Assembly: GCA_036823255.1 (NCBI GenBank) | Contig: DAISGC010000001.1 | Span: forward strand, 73,565 to 137,564 | Direction of reading: 5' to 3' | Source of the DNA: UBA4658 sp002405485 | Lineage (GTDB): Bacteria; Planctomycetota; Phycisphaerae; Phycisphaerales; UBA1924 | Length of the DNA: 64,000 bases | Part shown: in pieces, positions 16,687-25,416 of the stretch | Position numbering within the stretch: the first letter of the stretch is position 1 | Layout of the letters: every line of letters begins with the position of its first letter | Made by a program: the position numbers and the translations under genes | Notes under the pieces: model-generated | Seen by the model: the letters and a program-made list of their open reading frames with translations, nothing else | Databases searched by the model: none | Told to the model about the DNA's origin: nothing

Positions 16687-18012
16687 ATGGCTCACGCCCA
16701 CAGCAAACCCCATCGCGTCGTCGTCACTGGCATGGGCGCCATCACCTGTCTCGGGCACAACGCCCGGGACACGTGGGCCGGCATGCGCGAAGGGCGCAGC
16801 GGGATCGCCGTCCTCAGCGGGCCGGAGTTCGCCAAGTACGACGGCAAGTGGGCGGTCAAGATCGCCGGGCAGGTCCGTGACTGGGCCCCCGGCGACTGGA
16901 TCGACCACCGCGAGGCCCGCAGGATCGATCGCTTTGCGCTCCTGGGCATGGGGGCCGCCGTTGAGGCGGTCCGCCAATCCGGCATCGACTTCAAGGCCGA
17001 GAACCCCGAACGCTGCGGTGTCATCATCGGCTCCGGCGTCGGCGGTATCACGACCATCGAAGACGGCGTGAACGTCATGCGCGACCGGGGGCCGGATCGT
17101 CTGAGCCCCTTCACGGTTCCGCGGCTGATGGTCAATGCCTGCACCGGAAACACCTCGATCCTCTACGGGCTTCAGGGCCCGGCCACCGCCCACGCCACCG
17201 CGTGCGCTTCATCCGGGCATGCCATCGGGGACGCGATCAACGTCCTCCGCGCAGGGCACGCCGACGTGATGATCGCCGGCGGAGCCGAGGCCGCCGTCAG
17301 CCCCCTGTGCGTCGGCGCGTTCATGACGATGAAGGCGCTCTCCACGCGCAACGACGACCCGACCCGGGCCAGTCGTCCGTTCGACGCCGATCGCGACGGG
17401 TTCGTGCTCGCCGAGGGCGCGGGCATGTTCGTGCTGGAGACCGAGGAGCACGCCCTGAAGCGCGGCGCGATCATCTACGCCGAGCTCATCGGGCACGCCA
17501 ACAGCTCCGACGCCACGCACATCACCGCGCCCGACGCCGCTGGCCGCGGGGCCGCACGGTCCATGCGCTGGGCGTTGCAGGACGCCAAGCTGAACACCGA
17601 CCAGATCGACTACGTCAACGCCCACGGCACCTCAACCCCGCTCGGTGACAAGGCCGAGGTCGAGGCCGTGCTCAGCGTCTTCGGCGACCACGCCCGTGCG
17701 TCGGCGCGCGGCACCGGCGGGGGCAAGCTGCTGATGAGCAGCACCAAGAGCATGCACGGGCACGGGCTCGGCGCATCCGGGGCCATCGAGACCATCGCCT
17801 GCATCCACGCCGTCAAGGACGGGATCATCGCCCCGACCATCAACCTGGAGCACCCCGCCGCCGGCCGCGACGAGCACGGCAAGCTCCTCCCCGCCTTCGA
17901 CATCGACCTCGTCCCCAACCACGCCCGCGAGCGACGCATCAAGTACGCCATGAACAACACCTTCGGGTTCGGCGGACACAACGTCACGCTCATCATCGGA
18001 CGCTACGAGTAA
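16687..18012 (+). CDS. fabF: 3-oxoacyl-ACP synthase II
   Basis: The 441-residue enzyme condenses malonyl-ACP with acyl-ACP in each round of fatty acid elongation. VVVTGMGAITCLGHNARDTW is the N-terminal signature. The thiolase-fold triad is present: Cys173 in ATACASSGHA, His313 in NAHGTSTPLGD, and His359 in SMHGHGLGASGA with Lys354 before it. NNTFGFGGHN near the C-terminus is also conserved. It is slightly longer than the usual 410-415 residues because of a His/Ala-rich N-terminus and an insertion near residues 335-350 (HARASARGTGGGK). It is cotranscribed with acpP. Confidence 0.96.
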   Translation: MAHAHSKPHRVVVTGMGAITCLGHNARDTWAGMREGRSGIAVLSGPEFAKYDGKWAVKIAGQVRDWAPGDWIDHREARRIDRFALLGMGAAVEAVRQSGIDFKAENPERCGVIIGSGVGGITTIEDGVNVMRDRGPDRLSPFTVPRLMVNACTGNTSILYGLQGPATAHATACASSGHAIGDAINVLRAGHADVMIAGGAEAAVSPLCVGAFMTMKALSTRNDDPTRASRPFDADRDGFVLAEGAGMFVLETEEHALKRGAIIYAELIGHANSSDATHITAPDAAGRGAARSMRWALQDAKLNTDQIDYVNAHGTSTPLGDKAEVEAVLSVFGDHARASARGTGGGKLLMSSTKSMHGHGLGASGAIETIACIHAVKDGIIAPTINLEHPAAGRDEHGKLLPAFDIDLVPNHARERRIKYAMNNTFGFGGHNVTLIIGRYE

Positions 18013-18045
18013 CGCCACGCCCAGCGGCATGCCGATAACCTCCGC

Positions 18046-18399
18046 ATGCCCTCCGACGTCCGCGCCATCCTCGCGCTGGAAGTGCCCATCATCGTGCAAC
18101 TCGGCGAGCGATCCGTTCGCGTCGCCGACGTCTGCGGCTGGGCCCCGGGTTCCATCATCGAACTCCCCAAACGAGCCGACGAAGAGCTCTCCCTCCGCGT
18201 GAACAACAAGTCCGTGGGGACCGGCTTCGCCGTCAAGGTTGGTGAGAACTTCGGTATTCGGATCACCTATATCGGGGATCTCAAGGCCCGAATCGCCGCA
18301 TTGGGGATGGGGACATCCACGACGCAGTCGAGCCATGCGGCGTCGAGCAACAGCGAACTGGACGACCTCGCCGAGTCGATGCTGGCCGGTCAGGCGTGA
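18046..18399 (+). CDS. Orphan FliN/SpoA-domain protein
   Basis: The 117-residue product carries one SpoA (FliM/FliN C-terminal) domain at about residues 8-82: LALEVPIIVQLGERSVRVAD, then GWAPGSIIELPKRADEELSL, VNNKSVGTGFAVKVGENFG and IRITYIGDL. This is the fold of FliN in the flagellar switch C-ring and of SctQ in type III secretion. The N-terminus is very short and the last 35 residues are Ser/Ala rich. No other flagellar or secretion gene lies near; it sits between fabF and a glycosidase gene. Either the flagellar genes are dispersed, as happens in planctomycetes, or it has another role. Confidence 0.85.
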   Translation: MPSDVRAILALEVPIIVQLGERSVRVADVCGWAPGSIIELPKRADEELSLRVNNKSVGTGFAVKVGENFGIRITYIGDLKARIAALGMGTSTTQSSHAASSNSELDDLAESMLAGQA

Positions 18400-18489
18400 A
18401 CGGTTGAGGCGTTCGGGCCTTCCTGGCTGGGGTTGGGTGGGAAAACCGCCGACATCTGTTCGTGGTCATCCGCGTCCGGTGAGTACGCT

Positions 18490-20619
18490 GTGACGAAGAC
18501 CACACACGGACGGGACGGTGCGAAGGCACGGCCAGGAGGGCGTTTGGCGCGCGAGATTCCAGTCGGGAACGGCGATCTGCTCATCAACTTCGATGAGCTG
18601 TACCGCGTTCGGGACATGTACTTCCCGCACGTGGGCAGGTACAACCACACCGGCGGGCACGTGCAGCGCTTCGGCGTGTATGCCGACGGGGAGTTCCTGT
18701 GGATCGACCATCCCTCCTGGAAGCGGGAGATGCGCTACCGCCCGGACACGCTGGTGACCGAGGTGCGGCTCGTGAACGACCAGCTCGGGCTCGAACTCGT
18801 CTGCAACGACGCGGTGGACTTTCACGAGCCGGTGTACTTCCGTCGGATCCGCGTCCGCGATCGCCGGCCGCAGCACTCCGGCAACGGGCATGGCCAGTCG
18901 CCCGCGCCGAATCGTGATGTGCGCCTGTTCTTCCACATCGACCTGTCGATCAAGGAGTCGCCGGTCGGCGATACCTGCGACTATGACCCCGAGACCGCCG
19001 GTCTGGTGCTGTACAAGGACGATTCGTACTTCCTCGTGAACGCCAGCGACGGCACGCGCATTGGGATCGATCACTGGGCCATCGGCACCAAGCGCGTCGG
19101 CGGGGCCGAGGGCACCTGGCGCGACGCCGAGGACGGCGTCCTGGGCAAGAACGCCATCAGCCAGGGCTCGGTCGATGCCACGGTGGGCCTGAATCTCAGC
19201 GTGCCGGCCGGTGGAGAGATTACCGGGACGTACTGGATGGCCTGCGGCGAGTCGTACGAGCGTGTCCGCGAGCTGCACAAGGTCATCCGCGACAAGGGCG
19301 TGGACAAGATGCTCGCCCGCACCGAGGCCTACTGGCGATTGTGGGTGCGCAGGGACACCATCGACACGTCGATCCTGCCCGAGGCCGTGCGCGAGCTGTT
19401 CGTGCGCTCCCAGCTCATCCTGCGGACGCAGATCGACAATCGCGGGGCGATCATCGCGGCGACCGACAGCGACATCTCGCACTTCGCCGGCGACCACTAC
19501 GCCTACTGCTGGCCGCGGGACGGGGCCCTGGTCGCGCTCGCGCTGGTGCAGGTCTATCAGAGCGAGCTCAGCCGCCAGTTCTTCCGCTACTGCGCCAAGG
19601 TGATCAACAAGAACGGGTACTTCATGCACAAGTACACCCCGGCGGGCCACCTGGGCTCGTCGTGGCACCCGTGGGTCATGCAGGGCAAGCCCGTGCTCCC
19701 CGTGCAGCAGGATGAGACCGCGCTGGTGCTCTGGGCGCTCCGGCAGCACTTCGAGACCTTCCGCGACGTCGAGTTCGTCAAGCCGCTGTACAACACCCTC
19801 GTCGCACAGCCGGCGTCGTGGCTGATGAACAACGTCGACGAGCACGGCCTGCCCAGGCCGAGCTGGGATCTGTGGGAGGAACGCCGAGGGGTGCACACCT
19901 TCACCATCGCCGCGACGATCGGCGCCCTGCACGCGGCGAGCGCGTTCGCGAAGGACTTCGGCGACCTGGAACGCGCCGAGGCCATCAGCGCCGCTGCCGA
20001 ACGCATGCGCGACGCGCTCCAGAAGCACCTCTGGGACCCCGTCACCAGTCGCTTTGCCCGCATGGCCACCCCGATCGAGGAGCCCGATCAGACCGCCGGC
20101 AAGCCGCGAGTGACCGGGTATCGCCTGGACATGACCCGCGACAGCGCGAACTACGCGCTGTTTGCCTTCGGGGCCTTCCGACCAGGCAATCCCATGGTCG
20201 TGAGCGAGATGAAGTCGCTGTGGGAGCGGCTGTGGGTGAAGACCGACGTCGGCGGGTGCGCCCGCTATGAGCGCGACTATTACCACATGGTCGAACGCGA
20301 CAACATCGACGCCGTGCCCGGAAACCCGTGGGTCATCTGCACCCTCTGGCACGCCCAGCACAAGATCGCTCTGGCCAAGACGATCGACGATCTCCGCGGG
20401 GCCCTGCCGCTGCTGGAGTGGGCGGCCCGCAGGGCCAAGAAGTCCGGCGTGCTCGCCGAGCAGTACCACCCCTACACCGGTGAGATGATCAGCGTCAGCC
20501 CGCTCACCTGGAGCCACGCCGTCGTGGTTACGACCGTCATGGAGTACCTCAACAAGCACCACAAGCTTGTGCAGGAGTCCGCCGCGGCGGCGGCCTTTGA
20601 AGAAGTCGGCGCGGCCTGA
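18490..20619 (+). CDS. GH15-family glycosidase (glucoamylase-like)
   Basis: The 709-residue product matches bacterial GH15 enzymes, which remove terminal glucose from alpha-glucans or split trehalose. The N-terminal beta-sandwich (residues 1-270) starts IPVGNGDLLINFDELYRVRD. The (alpha/alpha)6 catalytic domain includes GDHYAYCWPRDGALVALAL, SSWHPWVMQGKPVLPVQQDE, SWDLWEERRGVHTFTIAA with Glu463/464 as probable general acid, and GVLAEQYHPYTGEMI with Glu657 as probable base. No signal peptide is seen, so it may act on storage glycogen or trehalose in the cytoplasm. GTG at 18490, after GGTGAG, is preferred to a TTG at 18433. Confidence 0.9.
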   Translation: MTKTTHGRDGAKARPGGRLAREIPVGNGDLLINFDELYRVRDMYFPHVGRYNHTGGHVQRFGVYADGEFLWIDHPSWKREMRYRPDTLVTEVRLVNDQLGLELVCNDAVDFHEPVYFRRIRVRDRRPQHSGNGHGQSPAPNRDVRLFFHIDLSIKESPVGDTCDYDPETAGLVLYKDDSYFLVNASDGTRIGIDHWAIGTKRVGGAEGTWRDAEDGVLGKNAISQGSVDATVGLNLSVPAGGEITGTYWMACGESYERVRELHKVIRDKGVDKMLARTEAYWRLWVRRDTIDTSILPEAVRELFVRSQLILRTQIDNRGAIIAATDSDISHFAGDHYAYCWPRDGALVALALVQVYQSELSRQFFRYCAKVINKNGYFMHKYTPAGHLGSSWHPWVMQGKPVLPVQQDETALVLWALRQHFETFRDVEFVKPLYNTLVAQPASWLMNNVDEHGLPRPSWDLWEERRGVHTFTIAATIGALHAASAFAKDFGDLERAEAISAAAERMRDALQKHLWDPVTSRFARMATPIEEPDQTAGKPRVTGYRLDMTRDSANYALFAFGAFRPGNPMVVSEMKSLWERLWVKTDVGGCARYERDYYHMVERDNIDAVPGNPWVICTLWHAQHKIALAKTIDDLRGALPLLEWAARRAKKSGVLAEQYHPYTGEMISVSPLTWSHAVVVTTVMEYLNKHHKLVQESAAAAAFEEVGAA

Positions 20620-20717
20620 TCGACACTCTCCCGGCATCACAAGCGCCCGCGGCGTTCACGCTGCCCCGTCGCCCATGATGCTCGATGATCAAGCCCGGCC
20701 GCCGATCGACGGTCAAC

Positions 20718-21623
20718 TCACCATCGCCCGCCGGAGGCACGCAGATGTGCCTCGGCGGCGTCGCGCTCAACTCCCCGTGCGTGCATGACGATCGCCGTCT
20801 TGACCGTGCCGCCCGCTTTGTCCAGCAGCGCAATCGCGTCGGCGCGCGGCAGGCCAGTGATGGTCGCGATGATCCGGGCGGCCCGGTCGCGGAGCTTGTC
20901 GTTGGAGGCACGGAGATCGACCATCAGGTTCTGGTACACCCGCCCCGACCGGATCATGAGCGTCGTCGAGATGGTGTTGAGCGCAAGCTTGGTCGCCGTG
21001 CCGGCTTTGAGCCGCGTTGAGCCCGTCAGCAACTCCGGGCCCGTTGCGATGACGATGAGGTGATCTGCCCCCGCGGGCCTTGGCACCGGAGAGCACGTGA
21101 GCATTCCCGTCAGGCATCCGGGCGCGGTCTGCTTGGCGTGGGCGATCCCGCCGAGGACGTACGGCGTGGTCCCGCCGGCGGCGATGCCGAGGATCGTGTC
21201 CGTCTCCCTGATGCCCAGTGCGTCGAGTTCGGGAGCCGCGCCGCGGGGGTCGTCCTCCTTGCCCTCGCTGCTCTTTCTCAGTGCGGAATCCCCACCGGCG
21301 ATGAAGCCGACGACCCGGTCGGGGGAGACCTGGAACGTTGGTGGGCACTCGCTGGCGTCCAGCACCCCGAGCCGCCCGCTGGTCCCCGCGCCGAAGTAGA
21401 TCAGCCGACCGCCCGCCACGAATCTCGGCTCCGCGGCGGAGATGAACGCCGCAATCGCCGGGGCGGCCTCGTCCATGGCCCTCTGGATCTCCGCGTTGAC
21501 GTCGTTGAACAGACCGACGATCTGCGCCGTGTCCATCTCGTGCAGACGCATCGTGGCCGGGTGCCGCTGCTCGGTCAGGATGTGCGATCGATCGGGTGGG
21601 TGCGGAGGGGTGGCGGCGTTCAT
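20718..21623 (-). CDS. murQ: N-acetylmuramic acid 6-phosphate etherase
   Basis: The 301-residue enzyme cleaves the lactyl ether of MurNAc-6-phosphate to give GlcNAc-6-phosphate and D-lactate in peptidoglycan recycling. Family marks are AAFISAAEPRFVAGGRLIYF, GAGTSGRLGVLDASECPPTF (with the catalytic Glu in DASE) and GFIAGGDSALRKSSEGKEDD. The SIS-domain segment LGIAAGGTTPYVLG and the C-terminal VKTAIVMHARGVERDAAEAH are also present. The start at 21623 gives the natural length. It follows the dehydrogenase-like gene after 11 bases, so the two form an operon, an uncommon pairing. Confidence 0.95.
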   Translation of the reverse strand: MNAATPPHPPDRSHILTEQRHPATMRLHEMDTAQIVGLFNDVNAEIQRAMDEAAPAIAAFISAAEPRFVAGGRLIYFGAGTSGRLGVLDASECPPTFQVSPDRVVGFIAGGDSALRKSSEGKEDDPRGAAPELDALGIRETDTILGIAAGGTTPYVLGGIAHAKQTAPGCLTGMLTCSPVPRPAGADHLIVIATGPELLTGSTRLKAGTATKLALNTISTTLMIRSGRVYQNLMVDLRASNDKLRDRAARIIATITGLPRADAIALLDKAGGTVKTAIVMHARGVERDAAEAHLRASGGRW

Positions 21624-21634
21624 GCCTTGGATTC

Positions 21635-22657
21635 TCAGCCGCGGGGCACGAAGTGGACGAGCGGCACCGTGGCCATGGTGTGCAAGCCGGGTTTGGCGGC
21701 GATGATCGCCGGGACGGCGTTGAGCGTGATCGCGCTGGTCGCCACGTCGCCGTGCACCGCGCCGGGGATGACCATCCGGATCGGGGGATCGGCGTCGAGA
21801 ACGATCTCGTCGCGCGGATCGGCCTGGGCGATCGCGGCCTGAAACTCCAGTTGGATGACCGGCGCCGCGCCCGCCGGCGCGCCCTTGGCCCACCCCTTGG
21901 CGACCTGCCGAACACCCGCGGCCCGGCCTTTGGGAATCGGCCCCAGACCGCAGGTCAGGTCTCGGTCGGCCTTGACGGGCTCGATCGTCTCTTCCCATCG
22001 ATCAACATGCAGGCCCAGGTACCGGGAGACAAAGTGCAGCGACTCGCCCAGCCCCACGTGCCGGAGCGTTCCTTCCTTGACCTTCGCGGCAAAGCCCGCG
22101 TCGTCGAGGCCCGCGCCGATCTTCTGCTGAAACGGAATGCGTCGGGTGGTGGCGTCCTGAATTCTGCTGATTCGCACACTCCGGACGTTTCGGCAGACTG
22201 CGGTGAGCGCCACCGGGAGCGTGTCCATCAGAAAGCCGGGGTTCACCCCCGTCCCGAGCATCCGGGATCCCGTCTTGAGGCACAGCCCATGCAGTTCGTC
22301 GGCGAGGCCGGCGTGTCGGAGCCAGGGATACAGCAGCTCCTCGCAGGTCGAGACCACCGGCATGCCCAGGTGGGCGAGTTCCCGCAAGCTGGGCATGCAC
22401 CGTGCGAGGTCGCTGGAGGTGGTGAGCAGGGCCGCATCGAAGCTCCGGGCCCCGCCGCCCGCCGTGACGGCCTCGGCGATGGAAGAGCGGATGGTGCACC
22501 CGAACCCGCACCCGGGGACGATCGTTGAGAGCGGTTGACCGCTCAGGGCAGGATCGATGTCCACGGCTTGGGTGACCACGCCGATGCCGCGCTTGGCAAG
22601 GTCGGCGACAATGATCTTTCCGAGCGGCCCGAGGCCGATGTGCAGGATCTTGAGCAT
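21635..22657 (-). CDS. DapB-like NAD(P)-binding dehydrogenase
   Basis: The 340-residue product begins MLKILHIGLGPLGKIIVADL, a Rossmann-type GXGXXG nucleotide-binding start, followed by VDIDPALSG and FDAALLTTSS. MPVVSTCEELLYPW and GTGVNPGFLMDTLPVALTAV match proteins annotated as dihydrodipicolinate reductase-like or 2,4-diaminopentanoate dehydrogenase-like. The catalytic His-His/Lys pair of true DapB is not evident, so a lysine pathway role is doubtful. It lies immediately upstream of murQ, 11 bases apart. Substrate unknown; it could act on an amino acid or sugar acid released in wall recycling, but this is inference. Confidence 0.75.
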   Translation of the reverse strand: MLKILHIGLGPLGKIIVADLAKRGIGVVTQAVDIDPALSGQPLSTIVPGCGFGCTIRSSIAEAVTAGGGARSFDAALLTTSSDLARCMPSLRELAHLGMPVVSTCEELLYPWLRHAGLADELHGLCLKTGSRMLGTGVNPGFLMDTLPVALTAVCRNVRSVRISRIQDATTRRIPFQQKIGAGLDDAGFAAKVKEGTLRHVGLGESLHFVSRYLGLHVDRWEETIEPVKADRDLTCGLGPIPKGRAAGVRQVAKGWAKGAPAGAAPVIQLEFQAAIAQADPRDEIVLDADPPIRMVIPGAVHGDVATSAITLNAVPAIIAAKPGLHTMATVPLVHFVPRG

Positions 22658-22836
22658 GGGACCGAATGATATTCGACTCACGAGCGGTGTTCGCCCCGCA
22701 TAGGCCAGCGCATATCGAGCCGTTCATGGGGTCTGGCTGGCGAAGCGGGTGGCGGTTGGTCGAAAAGGTCTTTAGACTGCGGACACCCTCGCTGGAATGA
22801 TCAGTGTCGGACAGGGGGGCTTGACCAAAGGGCCAC

Positions 22837-24633
22837 ATGGCGGAATCGCGACTGAATCTTGTGGTTGGTGCTCCGCCGGAGGGGTACTCCGCGGTCGCTC
22901 TGCCGCTTGGGCAAGGCGGAGCCGGGGCAGCCGGGGGGCTTCGGCTGAGCGTGCTGGTCAAGAACACGCCTGAACCGGTGGGTGGCTCGCTGGTCGTGCT
23001 CCGCGAGCTGCTGGATGCTCGGGTCCTGCTCGGCTGCCTGTGCGACGCCGCGGGACGGGTCCATCAGTGGGTGGAGATCTGGGTGCAGTCCGACCAGGGG
23101 CTGGAACAGGCCCCGGCCGGGGTGCGCGAGGTGCTCACCCCGGAAGTGCGCGGCACGCGTTGGGAGCAGATGGTCGGCGCGTACGACGCCTTCGAACGCC
23201 CGGTGCTGATCCGCACGGGCTTCGAGTCCACGCCGGCCCCGGCGATGAGCGTGGAGGTGCCCGCGGGCGGGGGCAAGGTGGAGATGACCTCCCAGCCGGC
23301 GCGGCTGATGGTCCGGAGCTTCACCCCTCACGGGCTCGAGGCGTTCGCCGGGTTGCTCTCCTCGCCGGTGCTCAGCGGGACGCGGCCCCGGGTCGGGGTG
23401 CCGCACGGGAAGCACGTGATCGACCTGGATCGGGTGTTTGGTGTGTCGGCGCTCGATGGCGGCGGTCTGTTCCTTGGCCAGCCGGGCAAGTGGGGGCGCA
23501 TGATCGAGGCGCTGCACCTCAAGCTCCGCCTGCTCTTGGACTGCGTCGAGAGCGTTCGAACGCTCGCCGCTCGGACGCAGCGCCCGGTGCTGAATCTTCG
23601 ACCAGAGAGCTTTCAGGTGGCCATCGGGGACGCGGCCCGGGGGCTGCCGCAATGGTGGACGGCGCGGGCCCAGGTGTGTGACCCGGGCGACGCGGTCGCC
23701 CTCCCGATGCAGACCTCAGACGCGAGCTACTTCCTCTCTGCGTCGATGTCCAGACCAAGCGTGTATCGACCCGAGTCGCTCGGGCTCTCCGGCGGCGGCG
23801 GACGCGGGCAGTTGCGGATTCGCCAGATCCTGACGCAGCGCGGGGAAGAGATCATCCTCGAAGGAACGCTGGTCACCAGCGAGCGCGTCCGCATGACCAA
23901 GCACGACCTGGTCTGGCTCCGGGCCAGCGTCGGCTCCAGAAGGGTGGACCTGTACGGTCGGCTTGATGGCGACGCCGCGCTCACGGGTGGGGAGCTTCGG
24001 CTGCGAACGCTCCCTCAGCGGCTTCCGGCCGACGTCTCGGCGTCGCTCAACGCCGCCCAGGGCGTGCCGCTCTCGGACGTGGGGTTTGAGATCGTCCCGC
24101 TGGTCTCCACGCCGTGCGATCTTTATGCGTTGGGCGTGATCGCGGTTCGGCTGCTGCTGGTCGGACGCGGGACAGCCTTGCCGGTGGCTCTGGACGAGAT
24201 GCTGAGTCTGGCCCGGGCCGTGAATCAGTCGGCGGGCGGAGCCGGGCCGGTCTCGGGCGTGACGGACGTCTCGAAGCTCGTCGCTCAGGTCTTCTCCTCA
24301 GACCCGCGGTGGTTGCCGGCGCTCGGTCCGCATCGGCTCACCGAGGAAGACGTCACCCCGGAGCAATCGCTGGACTTGGTGCCTCCGGAGGTCTGGTTCG
24401 GCGTGCTGGGGACCATCGTTCAGATGTTCCCCGGGCTGGGGCCGGTCAGTCGAGCTCGGGATCTGGGCGACGTGCGGTTCGGCGGCGCCCACCTTGTGTT
24501 CGACGGAGCCGTGGAAGATCTGGACGTTCTGCTGCGGCGGACGCGCAGCTTGATCGTGATTGATTGGAACGCCAACCGCGAGGTGCACTCGGTTCTCCGG
24601 CGATTCGCGACCGGAGTCGGGACCGGCGGCTGA
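22837..24633 (+). CDS. Degenerate protein-kinase-like protein
   Basis: The 598-residue product has no signal peptide or membrane span. Residues about 215-460 resemble a protein kinase C-lobe. RPVLNLRPESFQVAIG sits where HRDxKxxN is expected, but the His and the Asp are missing (Leu/Arg at those places). VYRPESLG at 309-316 resembles the APE region, and PCDLYALGVIAVRLLLVG at about 426-444 resembles the helix F motif DVYSLGVILYELLTG. A stretch of about 110 residues (about 316-425) is inserted between them. Without the catalytic Asp the protein is probably a pseudokinase, a binding or scaffold protein. The N-terminal 215 residues and the C-terminal part match nothing I recognise. A lipoprotein gene follows 46 bases downstream. 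Confidence 0.55.
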   Translation: MAESRLNLVVGAPPEGYSAVALPLGQGGAGAAGGLRLSVLVKNTPEPVGGSLVVLRELLDARVLLGCLCDAAGRVHQWVEIWVQSDQGLEQAPAGVREVLTPEVRGTRWEQMVGAYDAFERPVLIRTGFESTPAPAMSVEVPAGGGKVEMTSQPARLMVRSFTPHGLEAFAGLLSSPVLSGTRPRVGVPHGKHVIDLDRVFGVSALDGGGLFLGQPGKWGRMIEALHLKLRLLLDCVESVRTLAARTQRPVLNLRPESFQVAIGDAARGLPQWWTARAQVCDPGDAVALPMQTSDASYFLSASMSRPSVYRPESLGLSGGGGRGQLRIRQILTQRGEEIILEGTLVTSERVRMTKHDLVWLRASVGSRRVDLYGRLDGDAALTGGELRLRTLPQRLPADVSASLNAAQGVPLSDVGFEIVPLVSTPCDLYALGVIAVRLLLVGRGTALPVALDEMLSLARAVNQSAGGAGPVSGVTDVSKLVAQVFSSDPRWLPALGPHRLTEEDVTPEQSLDLVPPEVWFGVLGTIVQMFPGLGPVSRARDLGDVRFGGAHLVFDGAVEDLDVLLRRTRSLIVIDWNANREVHSVLRRFATGVGTGG

Positions 24634-24679
24634 GCGAAGAGACACACGCAGATCGCACACTTCATTGGAGAACGCGCAC

Positions 24680-25207
24680 ATGCAGCTTCGAAACCTGGTC
24701 CTGATGCTGGTCACGCTCATGCTCCCGGCCCTGCTGGTCGGGTGCAGCTCGGGTGGACCGGGCAAGTATGACGTGAATGTCGCGCTGGATCAGAGCGTGA
24801 CCGGGGGCGTGGTGGTGCCGAGCATCGCCGTGAACATCATCGCCGCCGGCGGCCCGGAGGCGCAGCGCCTGAGCGGGATGAGCATGACCAAGTACTGGCA
24901 GCCCGACAGCGCCGAGCGCCGAGAACTGGCCCCCAAGACCAAGGAGTTCACCTTCGGTCCTGGCAAGACCGGCGAGCAGCGGCTGCTCAAGAACGACCCG
25001 ATCTGGGACGCATGGAAGGGTGCCGACACGCTGTTCATCTTCGCCAACCTGCCGGGCGGCCACACCGACGCGCCGGGAAACATGGACAACCGGCGGGTCG
25101 AACTTACGCTCGACAAGTCCCGCTGGGAGACTGGGCAGATCCTGCAGATCCTTGTGGCTCGGAGCAAAGTCAGTTGCCTGACGCCGATGAAGCCGGAAAA
25201 GAAGTAA
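24680..25207 (+). CDS. Small lipoprotein, TssJ-like in outline
   Basis: The 175-residue precursor starts MQLRNLVLMLVTLMLPALLV and has a good lipobox (LLVGC), so the mature protein is lipid-anchored from Cys22. TTGGAG lies 9 bases before the ATG. The mature part is beta-rich: VVVPSIAVNIIAA, FTFGPGKTGEQRLLKNDP, ADTLFIFANLPGGHTDAPGN and NRRVELTLDKS. The order 'strand, FxxYWxPDSA-like helix, GPG loop, strand' is like that of the T6SS lipoprotein TssJ, but identity is low and this is only inference. It sits between two kinase-like genes and probably belongs to the same system. Confidence 0.7.
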   Translation: MQLRNLVLMLVTLMLPALLVGCSSGGPGKYDVNVALDQSVTGGVVVPSIAVNIIAAGGPEAQRLSGMSMTKYWQPDSAERRELAPKTKEFTFGPGKTGEQRLLKNDPIWDAWKGADTLFIFANLPGGHTDAPGNMDNRRVELTLDKSRWETGQILQILVARSKVSCLTPMKPEKK

Positions 25208-25222
25208 CCTCCCGCCAGCCCA

Positions 25223-25264
25223 GGGGGCCAGGGGGCGGGGGGCGAAGGTGGGTGGGGGGTGGGG
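25223..25264 (+). repeat. G-run cluster with G-quadruplex potential
   Basis: Six runs of 3-6 G residues follow one another on the plus strand in the 209-base gap between the lipoprotein and the 1430-residue protein gene. The spacing of 1-8 bases fits an intramolecular G-quadruplex in DNA or in the mRNA leader. Confidence 0.5.
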
Positions 25265-25416
25265 CACGGCGTCTCAAGGCGATCGTTCAGGCGATCGGCG
25301 GTGCGCCAGTTGCGCTTGAGCGTCTGGCCTCCGTGCGTGCGATCAGGGTGATCGCGGCCTGGCCATCCGGAGCACGCGGCCCGGGTTCGTAGTGTTGACT
25401 CGGCTGGTTGTGAACT

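Noticed and set aside
22756..22778. Promoter TTGGTC / TAGACT before the kinase-like gene
   Set aside because: The spacing is only 11 bases, too short for a sigma-70 promoter; TAGACT alone is not enough.
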